Positions 46,982-55,603 of a stretch of 64,000 bases of DNA are shown here, piece after piece. The stretch spans positions 62,001 to 126,000 of the forward strand of contig NZ_JABCNG010000001.1 in assembly GCF_012932495.1 (NCBI RefSeq), given 5' to 3'. The stretch comes from Novosphingobium sp. SG919 (GTDB lineage: Bacteria; Pseudomonadota; Alphaproteobacteria; Sphingomonadales; Sphingomonadaceae). The notes under the pieces are model-generated. The model did not search any database. It saw only the letters and a list, made by a program, of their open reading frames with translations, and was not told the origin of the DNA. The position numbers were made by a program, and so were the translations under genes. Each line of letters starts with the position of its first letter. Within the stretch, counting starts at the first letter, position 1.

Positions 46982-49426
46982 TCAGGAAGGGGTGGATGGG
47001 GCGGCGCCGGGAAACGCGCCGATCAGGTCGGCCGCCCAGGCTAGATCGACAGAGCGCAGGAAGTGGTCAGCGAAGCCCTCCGTGCCGTGTTCGGCGAGAA
47101 TAGCGTCTATGCGCTTCTGGCTGGCGGGATCGGACGCGCCGCAGAGCGCCAGCGCAATCGGACCCAGGCCGAGTTCGAACAAGCGGTTGCCGCGTGCCGA
47201 TTGCAGGTAATAATGTCGCTTCGGCGTGGCGCGGCTGACCAGTTCGATCTGTCGGTCGTTGAGGCCGAAGCGTTCATAAGCGGCGCGCGACTGCGGTTCG
47301 ATGGCGCGGTCGTTGGGCAGCAATATCCGCTGCGGGCAGCTTTCGATGATGGCCGGCGCTATGCTGCTATCGGCGATGTCGGCCAGGCTCTGTGTCGCGA
47401 ACAGCACCGCGACATTCTTCTTGCGCAGTGTCTTGAGCCATTCGCGAATGCGGGCGGCAAACAGCGGATGGTCGAGGAAAATCCAGGCCTCGTCGAGGAT
47501 CAGCAGGGTTGGTCGCCCGTCGAAGCGTTCCTCGAGCCGGTGAAAGAGATAGGTCAGCACCGGCGCGACCGCTGCCCCCATGCCCAGCAGCGTCTCGGTC
47601 TCGAAGCATTGCAGGTCGGCGAACGCAAGCCGTTGCTCGGCGGCATCGAGCAGCCCGCCGTATGGTCCCTCCAGCGTATAAGGCTGGAGTGCGACGCGCA
47701 GCGCGTTCGACTGGAGCAGTAGGGCAAGCCCGGTCATGGTCCGCTCCTCGCGCGGTGCCGAGGCGAGACTGCCCAATGCCGTCCACAGAGCATCCTTCAC
47801 GGCAGGATCGACGGCGACACGCTCGTGTTCGAGCAGCGCGGCGATCCATTGTGCCGCCCAGCCGCGTTCGGCCAGGTCGTCGATGCCGGCGAGGGGCTGG
47901 AAGGCGAGCGCATGCCCGTCGGTTTCGATGCTGCCGAGCGGATGATGCGCACCGCCCATCGCCAGCACCGCCGCGCGGGCCGAATTACCCTTGTCGAAGA
48001 TGTAGACCTGCGCGCCGCGATAGCGCCGGAACTGTAGCGCAATCAGGCTGAGCAGCACCGACTTGCCTGCGCCGGTCGGCCCCACCACCATCATGTGGCC
48101 GACATCGTCGACATGGGTCGAGAGGCGAAACGGTGTCGATCCGGCCGTCTTGGCCAGCAGCAGGGGTGGGCCGGCAAGGTGGCGGTTGCTTTCTGGTCCG
48201 GCCCAGACCGCCGAGAGCGGCATGAGATGGGCGAGGTTCAAGGTATGGACGAGTGGCTGGCGCACGTTCGCGTAGACTTGTCCCGGCAGCGACGAGAGCC
48301 ACGCCTCGACCGCATTCACGCCCTCGCGGATGCAGGTGAAGCCGAGACCGTTGACGATGCGCTCGACGCAGCGGACTTTCTCTTCGACGGCGCCCAGCTG
48401 CTCGTCGGTGACGGTGATCGTGGTGGTGAGATAGCCGAAAGCGACGTGATCGCCGCCCAGGGCCTGCAGCGCCGCGTCGGCATCGGCCACCTTGTTGTCG
48501 GCGTCGCTGTCGAGCAGCTGCGCGGGACTGTTGTAGAGCACTTCGCGCAGCAATGCGGTGATCGATTTGCGCTTGTTGAACCACTGCCGGCGCAGGCTCG
48601 TCAGGGTCTTGGTCGCGAGCGTCTTGTCCAGGGCAAGGAAGCGGGTGACCCAGCGATAACCGAAGTCCTGGTGATTGAGCGCGTCGAGAATGCCCGGGCG
48701 GCTCATGTTGGGAAAGCCGAGGATGGTAAGGGTCCGGACGTGCAGGCGGCCAAGCCGGGGCGCGAGACCGCCCGTGAGCGGCGTGTCGGCGAGCAGGCCG
48801 TCAAGGTACATCGGTATGTCGGGCGCGCGCACCGGGTGCGGTCGATCCGAGATGGTGCCGTGCAGGAATGTCAGCGTGGCGTCGTCGTCCAGGGGACGAA
48901 CATCGGCCATGAACCCGGACAGCAGGTCGCACAGGCGATCGGTTTCGGCGATGAAGTGCGCGAGGGCGCCGCGCCAGTCACGCCGCTTCTCGGCTTCGGG
49001 ACGTTCGACGAGCGAACGCCCGGCGCCGTCCTGCGCGTCGCCAGGTGGCAGCCATGTGAGCGTGAGATGGTAGCGGCTCTCGAAATGCGCGCCTTCGGCC
49101 TCGAAGGCCGCGCGCCGTTCCGCGTCCACCAGCCAGCTTGCGGCATCCGGAAAATCGCTTTGCGGGTAGGCGCAGCTTTCGCAGCGCTCGGCCTCGAAGA
49201 ACAGGGCCCAGCCGCTGCCCAGCCGCTTCAGGGCGTTGTTGGCCCTGGCGCAGGCTGCGACCAGCTCGGCTTCTGTCGCGGACTCGAGATCGGCCCCGCG
49301 GAAAGCGAGCACGCGCAGGAAGCTGCCATCCTTGTTGAGGACGACGCCAGGTGCCACCAGCGCGGCCCAGGGCAGATGGTCGGCAAGGCGCTCCGCGCGG
49401 TCGCGATATTCCCGCAGGCTCAGCAT
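46982..49426 (-). CDS. trbE: TrbE, VirB4-like conjugal transfer ATPase
   Basis: 814 residues. An N-terminal CagE/VirB4 domain (LSLREYRDRAERLADHLPWA, FRGADLESATEAELVAACAR) is followed by a P-loop domain with Walker A VVGPTGAGKSVLLSL. YIFDKGNSARAAVLAMGG, Walker B TLLILDEAWIFLDHPLF, and the LFATQSLADIADS and PQRILLPNDRA stretches come after. The length matches intact TrbE. VirB4 ATPases energise pilus and channel assembly. The start overlaps the trbD end by seven bases. Confidence 0.94.
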   Translation of the reverse strand: MLSLREYRDRAERLADHLPWAALVAPGVVLNKDGSFLRVLAFRGADLESATEAELVAACARANNALKRLGSGWALFFEAERCESCAYPQSDFPDAASWLVDAERRAAFEAEGAHFESRYHLTLTWLPPGDAQDGAGRSLVERPEAEKRRDWRGALAHFIAETDRLCDLLSGFMADVRPLDDDATLTFLHGTISDRPHPVRAPDIPMYLDGLLADTPLTGGLAPRLGRLHVRTLTILGFPNMSRPGILDALNHQDFGYRWVTRFLALDKTLATKTLTSLRRQWFNKRKSITALLREVLYNSPAQLLDSDADNKVADADAALQALGGDHVAFGYLTTTITVTDEQLGAVEEKVRCVERIVNGLGFTCIREGVNAVEAWLSSLPGQVYANVRQPLVHTLNLAHLMPLSAVWAGPESNRHLAGPPLLLAKTAGSTPFRLSTHVDDVGHMMVVGPTGAGKSVLLSLIALQFRRYRGAQVYIFDKGNSARAAVLAMGGAHHPLGSIETDGHALAFQPLAGIDDLAERGWAAQWIAALLEHERVAVDPAVKDALWTALGSLASAPREERTMTGLALLLQSNALRVALQPYTLEGPYGGLLDAAEQRLAFADLQCFETETLLGMGAAVAPVLTYLFHRLEERFDGRPTLLILDEAWIFLDHPLFAARIREWLKTLRKKNVAVLFATQSLADIADSSIAPAIIESCPQRILLPNDRAIEPQSRAAYERFGLNDRQIELVSRATPKRHYYLQSARGNRLFELGLGPIALALCGASDPASQKRIDAILAEHGTEGFADHFLRSVDLAWAADLIGAFPGAAPSTPS

Positions 49427-49704
49427 GCCAGATAGCCCTTCTGGACAAGATGGCGGATAAGGACAGGGGCGAAGCTCGGGTCGCGGCGCGCGGCCATGAC
49501 CGCGACGCTGTGCCCGACCGCCCAGAGGGCGAGGCCGGCAAGCCATTGCTGGAGACCCAGGCCGACTGCTGCCGCCAGCGTGCCGTTGACGATCGCGATC
49601 CCGCGCGGCGCGCCGCCGAGCAGCAGCGGACTGCCCAGGGCGCTATGGATCGGCACTTCGAAGCCGGCGATATGCGAGGTGCTGGCGGGGTTCGGGGCGA
49701 TCAT
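49420..49704 (-). CDS. trbD: TrbD, VirB3-like membrane protein
   Basis: 94 residues. Seen: GFEVPIHSALGSPLLLGGAP, the membrane segment IAIVNGTLAAAVGLGLQQWLA, AVGHSVAVMAARRDPSFAPV and a short tail. VirB3/TrbD proteins work with VirB4 at the inner membrane. It overlaps trbC (four bases) and trbE (seven bases), as in related elements. Confidence 0.9.
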   Translation of the reverse strand: MIAPNPASTSHIAGFEVPIHSALGSPLLLGGAPRGIAIVNGTLAAAVGLGLQQWLAGLALWAVGHSVAVMAARRDPSFAPVLIRHLVQKGYLAC

Positions 49705-50027
49705 GCGATGAGCGCTCCGCCGCCGAAGCTGAAGAAGGAGAGAAAGAAGCTGGACGCGGCAAACGCGATCGACAGCCCGAACACGATCTGGATGAGGCGG
49801 CGAAATCCCCCGGCTGTCTCGCCGAAGGCTAGAGTCAGGCCCGTGACGATGATGATGATCACCGCCACGATCTTGGCCACCGGGCCTTGTACGGATTCCA
49901 GCAGCTTCTGGAGCGGTTCTTCCCACGGCATGCCCGAGCCGGCCGCCTGGACTTGGTTGGCAAACGTCAATGCGAGCGCGATGCACGCGGCACGCAGGCC
50001 ATGGGTGCGTACTTGGGAAAGCGTCAT
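49701..50027 (-). CDS. trbC: TrbC, VirB2-like pilin
   Basis: 108 residues. The signal peptide (AACIALALTFANQVQAAGS) is followed by two hydrophobic helices (PVAKIVAVIIIIVTGLTLAFG and QIVFGLSIAFAASSFFLSFF). This is the layout of VirB2/TrbC pilins that are processed and polymerised into the conjugative pilus. AGGAG lies eight bases before the ATG at 50027; a further ATG at 50033 is too close to it. The gene follows trbB directly. Confidence 0.9.
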   Translation of the reverse strand: MTLSQVRTHGLRAACIALALTFANQVQAAGSGMPWEEPLQKLLESVQGPVAKIVAVIIIIVTGLTLAFGETAGGFRRLIQIVFGLSIAFAASSFFLSFFSFGGGALIA

Positions 50028-50029
50028 GA

Positions 50030-51028
50030 TCATGTCTCCTGGGTTGGGGGGATGTTGAGCTCGGTGAGTTCGTAGAGTCCGGTCACGTTCGAGAGGCCGG
50101 TAACTTCCGCGACGGTCGCGACGCGGCGGTCGATGCCGCGGCCGGCGATGAACACGATGACATCGATCGCTTCGGCAATAAGCGGGCGCGGGACGGTGAT
50201 CACCGCCTCCTGGCACAGCTGTTCCAGGCGGGTGAGCGCCGCTGTCGCGCTGTTGGCGTGGATTGTCGCCACCCCGCCGGGATGGCCCGTGTTCCAGGCC
50301 TTGAGCATGTCGAGCGCCTCGGGGCCGCGGACTTCGCCCACGACGATCCGATCGGGCCGCAGGCGCAGCGTCGATCGGACCAGGTCGCTCATCGTGACGT
50401 GTGGCGGGCGGGTGCGCAGGGCGACCGTATCGGGCAGAGGGCACTGGAGCTCGCGCGTGTCCTCGATCAGGATGACACGGGCATCGCGCCCGGCCCGGCC
50501 CGGCGCCATCTCGGCGAGCAGCGCGTTGGCCAGCGTGGTCTTGCCCGAGCTGGTGCCGCCGGCGACAAGGATATTGCGGCGCGCGGTCACCGCCGCGCGA
50601 AGGGCATCGGCAACCGCCTTGCTCATCATGCCGTCCGCGACATAGTCGGCGAGGGTATGGAGGCGCCGCGCCGGCTTGCGGATCGCGAAGCAGGGCGCGG
50701 GCGACACCGGCGGCAGGACGCCTTCGAAGCGTTCGCCGGCGCGTCCTTCGCCATGGGGCGGCAATTCGGCCGAGATGATCGGCCAGTCGCTGTGGACTTC
50801 GGCCCGGGCGTGGCTGGCAACCAGGCGGATGATGCGCTCGACCTGATCGCAAGGCAGCTGGCGGCCCGTGTCCGTGCGCCCGTCGCCAAGCCGGTCGAGA
50901 CGCAGGGCGCCATCGGGATTGACCATGATCTCCACCACGGCGGGATCGGCCATGGCACCGGCAATGTCGGCGCCGAGCGCGGTGACAAGCATGCGCCTGC
51001 GGCGCTGGGCAGACAGGCTTTCCGTCAT
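50030..51028 (-). CDS. trbB: TrbB, VirB11-like secretion ATPase
   Basis: 332 residues. Seen: VVEIMVNPDGALRLDRLGDG, FEGVLPPVSPAPCFAIRKPA, Walker A NILVAGGTSSGKTTLANALL, the Asp box VILIEDTRELQCP, RPDRIVVGEVRGPEALDMLK (Walker B) and the His box HPGGVATIHANSA. These are the full VirB11 hexameric ATPase motifs. It is the first structural gene of the trb operon and overlaps the CopG-like gene by four bases (ATGA). Confidence 0.94.
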   Translation of the reverse strand: MTESLSAQRRRRMLVTALGADIAGAMADPAVVEIMVNPDGALRLDRLGDGRTDTGRQLPCDQVERIIRLVASHARAEVHSDWPIISAELPPHGEGRAGERFEGVLPPVSPAPCFAIRKPARRLHTLADYVADGMMSKAVADALRAAVTARRNILVAGGTSSGKTTLANALLAEMAPGRAGRDARVILIEDTRELQCPLPDTVALRTRPPHVTMSDLVRSTLRLRPDRIVVGEVRGPEALDMLKAWNTGHPGGVATIHANSATAALTRLEQLCQEAVITVPRPLIAEAIDVIVFIAGRGIDRRVATVAEVTGLSNVTGLYELTELNIPPTQET

Positions 51029-51429
51029 GGCTGCTCGTCCGTCATCGGCTGGAGCGTGCGGCGTCCGGTGGCAACCTGGCGACGAACCTGGTGCACGAAG
51101 GCCTCGAAGCGCCTGGCCGCCAGCGCCCGGCCCGCCTGGTCGTCTTCGGCCAGCGGCGCCTGGATGGAGAGCTCGAAGCGGATGAACAGGGCGAGCGCCT
51201 CGAGGACGACGTGGGTGTCGCGTTCGATCCGCCCGATCGCCAGGCTCATCCGGTCCAGCCGGATCGCGAAGCGATCTTCCAGCGCGGAGGCACCGCGCCG
51301 ATCGAGCCAGGCGGTGACGGCATCGGCGAGAATCGCGGACTTGGATGTCCCCGGCCTGGTGGCAAGCGCCTCGAGCCGCTCGCTCAGCGGCGCGGGCAGG
51401 AACAGCTGGTGTCGGACCTTCTGCGCCAT
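51025..51429 (-). CDS. CopG/ribbon-helix-helix-type protein of the conjugation operon
   Basis: 134 residues. The N-terminus KVRHQLFLPAPLSERLEALA followed by TSKSAILADAVTAWLDRRG fits a ribbon-helix-helix DNA-binding fold. A helical tail (MSLAIGRIERDTHVVLEALA) resembles the CopG-like proteins regularly encoded between traG and trbB in Tn4371-like elements. It probably regulates transfer genes. It overlaps trbB and starts two bases after the traG stop. Confidence 0.85.
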   Translation of the reverse strand: MAQKVRHQLFLPAPLSERLEALATRPGTSKSAILADAVTAWLDRRGASALEDRFAIRLDRMSLAIGRIERDTHVVLEALALFIRFELSIQAPLAEDDQAGRALAARRFEAFVHQVRRQVATGRRTLQPMTDEQP

Positions 51430-51431
51430 CG

Positions 51432-53474
51432 TCAGAAATCCAGCCGCAGGTCATCGGGCCGGGCGCTGCCGGCATCGAGGCCGTAGACCGTGCGCGCGGC
51501 ACCCGTGGCCTGCACCCGGTCCATGGTGTGGCGCTCGACAGTGCCGTCGCCATCGTCATCACCCAGGCCGAGGGGATCGACCGGCTCCGGCGCCGCCGGC
51601 GATGCCGGCCCGATCTCGGGCGCCGGATGGCGTGCTTGCTCCAGGCCGCCATCTTCGGCGGGGGCCTGCGTATCGGCTACGATGGCCAGGCGCTCGTCGG
51701 CCCCTCGCACCTGTCCGGCCCAGGGGTTGCCGCGGGCCGGCGGCAGGTCGGGATAGTCGCTGTGGTCCAGCGCCGGCGCGGCAAGTACCCGCTCGGCGAA
51801 CGCTTGATCCTCATAATAGCGCAGCTTCCTGGCGCGGATCGGCGGATGCCCCGAAACCAGCACGAGTTCGTCCGCCGGGCTGAGCTGCATCACTTCGCCA
51901 GGCGTCAGCAGGGCGCGCGCCGTCTCCTGGCGGCTGACCATGACATGGGCCAGCCAGGGGGCGAGGCGATGGCCGGCGTAATTGCGCATCGCGCGCTGTT
52001 CGGTCGCGGTTCCAAGCGCGTCGGAAATGCGCTTGGCGGTGCGCTCGTCGTTGCTGGCAAAGGCAATGCGGACATGGCAGTTGTCGAGAATGGCGTTGTG
52101 CTCGCCATAGGCCTTCTCGATCTGGTTGAGGCTCTGGGCGATCAGGAACGCCCGGACGCCATAGCCGGCGAGAAAGGCCAGGCTGGTCTCGAAGAAATCG
52201 AGGCGGCCCAGTGCGGGGAATTCGTCGAGCATCATCAGCAGGCGGTGCCGCTTGGTATCGCCGCGGTGGTTCGGCTCGCCCGTGTGCAGCGTCTCCGTCA
52301 GCCGCCGCCCGATCTGGTTGAGGATCAGGCGGATGAGCGGCTTGGTCCGGCTGATGTCGGACGGGGGCACGACGAGGTAGAGCGAGACGGGATGGGGCGC
52401 TTGCGTGAGATCGGCAATCCGCCAGTCGCTGGCGGACGTGACTTCGGCGACGGTGGGATCGCGGTAGAGGCCGAGGAACGACATGGCGGTCGAGAGCACA
52501 CCCGAGCGCTCGTTCTCGCTCTTGTTGAGCAGTTCGCGCGCGGCGGAGGCCACGACCGGATGAACCGCCGGCGCCTCTTCGCTGCCCAGGTGATTGGTGG
52601 TCATCATACGGCGAAGCGTTGCTTTAAACGGACGCTGGGGATCGGACAGGAACGTCGCCACCCGCGCCAGCGTCTTTTCTTCCTCGGCATAGAGGACGTG
52701 AAGGATCGCACCGACCAGCAGGGCGTGGCTGGTCTTCTCCCAATGGCTGCGCCGTTCGAGCGCGCCTTCCGGATCGACCAGGATATCCGCGATATTCTGG
52801 ACGTCGCGCACTTCGTCTAGGCCCCGGCGCACTTCCAGGAGCGGGTTGTAGCGCGCCGAGCGCGCGTCCGTGGGGTTGAACAGCAGGCAATGGGAGAAAC
52901 GCGACCGCCAGCCGGCCGTGAGTTCCCAGTTCTCGCCCTTGATGTCGTGGACAATGGCCGAGCCGGTCCACGACAGCAGGGTCGGCACGACGAGGCCCAC
53001 GCCCTTGCCCGAGCGGGTGGGGGCGAACGCCATCACATGTTCGGGGCCATCGTGGCGCAGATAGTGGTCGCCGACGCGGCCCAACGCGACGCCCCTGCTG
53101 CCCAGCAGCCCGGCCTTGGCAATATCCTTGAGACCGGCCCAGCGCGCCGAGCCATAAGTCGTGACACTGCCCGACTGGCGCGCGCGCCAGAGCGAACCGA
53201 ACACGGCCGCGCCGCAGCCGAGGAATCCGCCCGTGGCCGCCAAGGCCCCCGCCTTGTCGAAGATCGCCGGGGCGTAGGCGTCGTAGGAAAACCACCAGGG
53301 GAAGATCGACCAGGGGTGATAGATCGGCGTGCCGAGCAGCTCGAACCAGGGATGCCCGAGTTCGGATTGGTAGAGCAGCCGGGCGGCGGCCCATTGCGTG
53401 GCCGTCCACATGCTCGCGACGACGATCGCGAAGACGACGAGAATCTGGCCGATGAGCAGTTTGGTCGGGGTCAT
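51432..53474 (-). CDS. traG: TraG, VirD4-like conjugal coupling protein
   Basis: 680 residues. Two N-terminal membrane helices lead to YGSARWA (a family mark), Walker A MAFAPTRSGKGVGLVVPTLL and VHDIKGENWELTAGWR. Walker B is HRLLMMLDEFPALGRLDFFE, followed by FLIAQSLNQIEKAYGEHNAI. The coupling protein hands relaxase-bound DNA to the secretion channel. The ATG at 53474 has GGAGG five bases upstream. In complete elements the relaxase gene lies just upstream; here the next genes belong to the lasso cluster. The protein itself is full length. Confidence 0.94.
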   Translation of the reverse strand: MTPTKLLIGQILVVFAIVVASMWTATQWAAARLLYQSELGHPWFELLGTPIYHPWSIFPWWFSYDAYAPAIFDKAGALAATGGFLGCGAAVFGSLWRARQSGSVTTYGSARWAGLKDIAKAGLLGSRGVALGRVGDHYLRHDGPEHVMAFAPTRSGKGVGLVVPTLLSWTGSAIVHDIKGENWELTAGWRSRFSHCLLFNPTDARSARYNPLLEVRRGLDEVRDVQNIADILVDPEGALERRSHWEKTSHALLVGAILHVLYAEEEKTLARVATFLSDPQRPFKATLRRMMTTNHLGSEEAPAVHPVVASAARELLNKSENERSGVLSTAMSFLGLYRDPTVAEVTSASDWRIADLTQAPHPVSLYLVVPPSDISRTKPLIRLILNQIGRRLTETLHTGEPNHRGDTKRHRLLMMLDEFPALGRLDFFETSLAFLAGYGVRAFLIAQSLNQIEKAYGEHNAILDNCHVRIAFASNDERTAKRISDALGTATEQRAMRNYAGHRLAPWLAHVMVSRQETARALLTPGEVMQLSPADELVLVSGHPPIRARKLRYYEDQAFAERVLAAPALDHSDYPDLPPARGNPWAGQVRGADERLAIVADTQAPAEDGGLEQARHPAPEIGPASPAAPEPVDPLGLGDDDGDGTVERHTMDRVQATGAARTVYGLDAGSARPDDLRLDF

Positions 53475-53848
53475 GCGTGCCTCCGACCGCACCCGAGATT
53501 CCATAGGGGCGGTCATGGGTGAGGATCGCACGGGCCGGCTGCCAGGGTGAGATGCTGGCAGGGGTCGCGAGCCTTCTCGCCGATGTCCGCCGCGACCCGG
53601 GCGCGGCGCCGCCACGGGCGAGGGGGTGCGCCACGTCTTGCTTGGCGCGGATGATTGCGTATCATGGTCGGCGGAGGCGTCGATCGCCGGCACCCGCCTT
53701 CCTCCTGTTCTGCCAGGCATCACTACATCCGACCCGGTGGTCGGATGGCAGGGGTTCTTTCGAAGACCTCGCGCGTCGCTCCGCTATCGCCAACTCCGGA
53801 TTGTCCCGGGGCGCGATGCCTGCCGGCCCGTCGAGGTCTTGCGTTTCC
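53475..53848. other. Intergenic junction between conjugation module and lasso locus
   Basis: 374 bases of GC-rich DNA separating the divergent traG and ECF sigma genes. No relaxase remnant or integrase is readable in any frame I examined. It contains the palindrome listed separately (53726-53747) and presumably the sigma-gene promoter. The element boundary must lie here or within the flanks. Confidence 0.5.
53726..53747. promoter_or_regulatory. Perfect palindrome upstream of lasso ECF sigma gene
   Basis: CATCCGAC (53726-53733) and GTCGGATG (53740-53747) are exact inverted repeats around a six-base centre (CCGGTG), about 100 bases before the sigma start. The size and placing suit a dimeric repressor or activator site; the GntR regulator of this locus is one candidate. 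No T-run follows, so it is not a terminator. Confidence 0.4.
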
Positions 53849-54448
53849 ATGCCAATGCGACATGCCCGGGCGCTTGCGGGCGAACGCCGACTTGCGGCGC
53901 CGGCCGCCGAGCCGGAGTCCGGGACCGCTCCGGATGCAGAGCAGGAGGGCGATGCCGGCCGGATCGACGGGCTTTACCGCACCGAAGCGCCGCGCCTCGC
54001 GCGCTTCTTCCGCCGCCGGCTTGGCGAGGCGGACGAAGCGCCCGATCTGGTCCAGGAGGCTTTCACCCGGCTTGCCGCTTTCATGGCGCGCGAAAGCCTT
54101 GCCCATCCCGCGCCCTATCTGCAGCGGATCGCGCGCAACCTGCTGTTCGAGCGAAGCCGGCGCCGCGCGCGCCGCATGGCGGCATCCCACATTCCCATCG
54201 AGGCGGCTGGCGAGATCGCCGTGGCGCCGTCGCAGGAGGACGGTCTTGCCCACGCCGATGTCATGGCGCGCTACGCGGCGGCGGTGCAGAGCCTGCCCGA
54301 GCGAACCCGCGCGGCCTTTCTGCTTCACCGCCTCGAAGAGCTGACCTATCGCGAAATCGCCGAGCGGCTCGGCATCAGCATTCCGACCGTCCAGTATCAT
54401 GTCGGGCGGGCGCTGGCCCACATCTCCACGGCTCTTGAAAACGAATGA
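53849..54448 (+). CDS. ECF RNA polymerase sigma factor of the lasso-peptide locus (FecI-like)
   Basis: About 199 residues. Sigma2: EAPRLARFFRRRLGEADEAP, DLVQEAFTRLAAFMARES and APYLQRIARNLLFERSRRR. Sigma4: QSLPERTRAAFLLHRLEELT followed by YREIAERLGISIPTVQYHVG. It belongs to the FecI group acting with the FecR and STN receptor downstream. The ATG at 53849 is chosen as the start, with ATG 53855 an alternative; the long upstream frame has no sigma-like residues. The stop overlaps fecR by four bases. It should switch on receptor and isopeptidase genes when ligand is sensed. Confidence 0.9.
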   Translation: MPMRHARALAGERRLAAPAAEPESGTAPDAEQEGDAGRIDGLYRTEAPRLARFFRRRLGEADEAPDLVQEAFTRLAAFMARESLAHPAPYLQRIARNLLFERSRRRARRMAASHIPIEAAGEIAVAPSQEDGLAHADVMARYAAAVQSLPERTRAAFLLHRLEELTYREIAERLGISIPTVQYHVGRALAHISTALENE

Positions 54449-55539
54449 CCCAGATCGATCGACTGCGGATGCGCGAATTGCGCGAGGATGCGGCCATGTG
54501 GTTCGCGCTCATGCGCGGACCCGAGGCCGAAGCGCAGCGTGCGCATTTCGAGACCTGGCTCTTGGCCGATCCGGCGCATCGCCAGGCCTACAACCATGTC
54601 AGCGAAGTGTTCAGCCTGGGAAAAGGGCTCAAGCCGTCATCCCCTGCGGCCGATCCTGGCAAGGCCGCCCGGCGTCTCGGCACTGCGAAGCTGGGGCGGC
54701 TCATCGGCAACCCGGTCCTCGTGCTGGTCCTCTGCGTGGTGGCCGTGCCTGTGGTGATCGCGCTGACCACGAGCGCCATGCGCGCCATCGGACCGCGCCA
54801 TCCGTTGATCGCGGCGAGCAGTCCTGCAGCGCCGGGCAGTGAGGCCACCAGTCTCGTTACCGCACCTGGCGACGTGCGCGAATTCCGTCTTGCCGACGGG
54901 TCGCGCGTGATCCTCGATGCCGACAGCCGCGTGCAGGTGGCTCTCTCGGCGCAGCGGCGCGATCTGGCTCTGCTCCGCGGCCGCGCGCGCTTCTTTGTCG
55001 CGCACGAGCCGCGTCCTTTCGTCGTGACCGCCGGTGGAGGTTCGATCCTCGCTCGTGGCACGATCTTCGACGTGGCGCTGCGCGGCGCTACCGGTGCCAG
55101 TGTCAATCTGATCGAAGGCGTGGTGGAGGTTCGCCAGCCGCCCGCCGTCGGCACCACGGCCGTGTCGTCCCGGAGCGGCGGGGCGGTCATCCGGCTCAGC
55201 GCCGGCCATGGCCTCGCGATCGGCGGCGTTGGTGATAGCGCGCCACGCATCACGCCGCTGGCTCGCACGGATTGGCCAAGCCCGTTGCGCGATTTCACCG
55301 ACGTACCGTTGCGCGAGCTTATCGCGGAAGCCAATCGCTACGCCGCCAGGCCGATAGAACTTGCCGACCCAGCGCTCGGCGATCTGCGCGTCTCGGGCAC
55401 ATTCCGCATCCGCGAGCCTGACCGCCTTGCCGGCAACCTCGCCGCCCTGCTCGATCTGTCGCTCGAGGAAAGCCCGTCCGGCATCGTGCTCGCCCACCGA
55501 TGCAAGCGCGACACAAAAAATTCCTGCCCACCCTCATAA
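54445..55539 (+). CDS. FecR-family anti-sigma factor of the lasso-peptide locus
   Basis: 364 residues. The DUF4880 N-terminus (AAMWFALMRGPEAEAQRAHF, ETWLLADPAHRQAYN) is followed by a membrane helix (PVLVLVLCVVAVPVVIALTT, about 90-110). The periplasmic FecR domain has VREFRLADGSRVILDADSRV and GRARFFVAHEPRPFVV, with GTIFDVAL; a C-terminal STN-like part ends it (DVPLRELIAEANRY). It receives the signal from the STN domain of the receptor encoded 60 bases downstream. Its start codon overlaps the sigma gene stop (ATGA). Confidence 0.9.
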   Translation: MTQIDRLRMRELREDAAMWFALMRGPEAEAQRAHFETWLLADPAHRQAYNHVSEVFSLGKGLKPSSPAADPGKAARRLGTAKLGRLIGNPVLVLVLCVVAVPVVIALTTSAMRAIGPRHPLIAASSPAAPGSEATSLVTAPGDVREFRLADGSRVILDADSRVQVALSAQRRDLALLRGRARFFVAHEPRPFVVTAGGGSILARGTIFDVALRGATGASVNLIEGVVEVRQPPAVGTTAVSSRSGGAVIRLSAGHGLAIGGVGDSAPRITPLARTDWPSPLRDFTDVPLRELIAEANRYAARPIELADPALGDLRVSGTFRIREPDRLAGNLAALLDLSLEESPSGIVLAHRCKRDTKNSCPPS

Positions 55540-55554
55540 ATTCCGCTGGGCCGG

Positions 55555-55602
55555 CATGGATACCCCCGAACGGCCTGCAATGGCGCCAGGGGGGTATCCA
55601 TG
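55555..55602 (+). promoter_or_regulatory. 13-bp inverted repeat masking the ribosome site and start codon of the lasso TonB receptor
   Basis: CATGGATACCCCC (55555-55567) is the exact reverse complement of GGGGGTATCCATG (55590-55602). The second arm contains the GGGGG ribosome site and the complete ATG (55600-55602) of the receptor gene. The 22-base loop contains a further GGC/GCC pairing. If folded in mRNA, initiation at the receptor would be blocked. The pattern suggests translational control, such as coupling to a leader ORF, a protein binding site or thermal opening. Confidence 0.6.
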
Positions 55603-55603
55603 A
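55556..55603 (+). CDS. Possible 15-residue leader ORF coupled to the TonB receptor
   Basis: The ATG inside the first hairpin arm opens a frame encoding MDTPERPAMAPGGYP. Its TGA stop (55601-55603) overlaps the receptor ATG (55600-55602). Ribosomes translating it would melt the hairpin and end exactly at the receptor start, a classical coupling design. The weak point is the lack of a clear Shine-Dalgarno before 55556, so it may instead be chance. Confidence 0.3.
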   Translation: MDTPERPAMAPGGYP

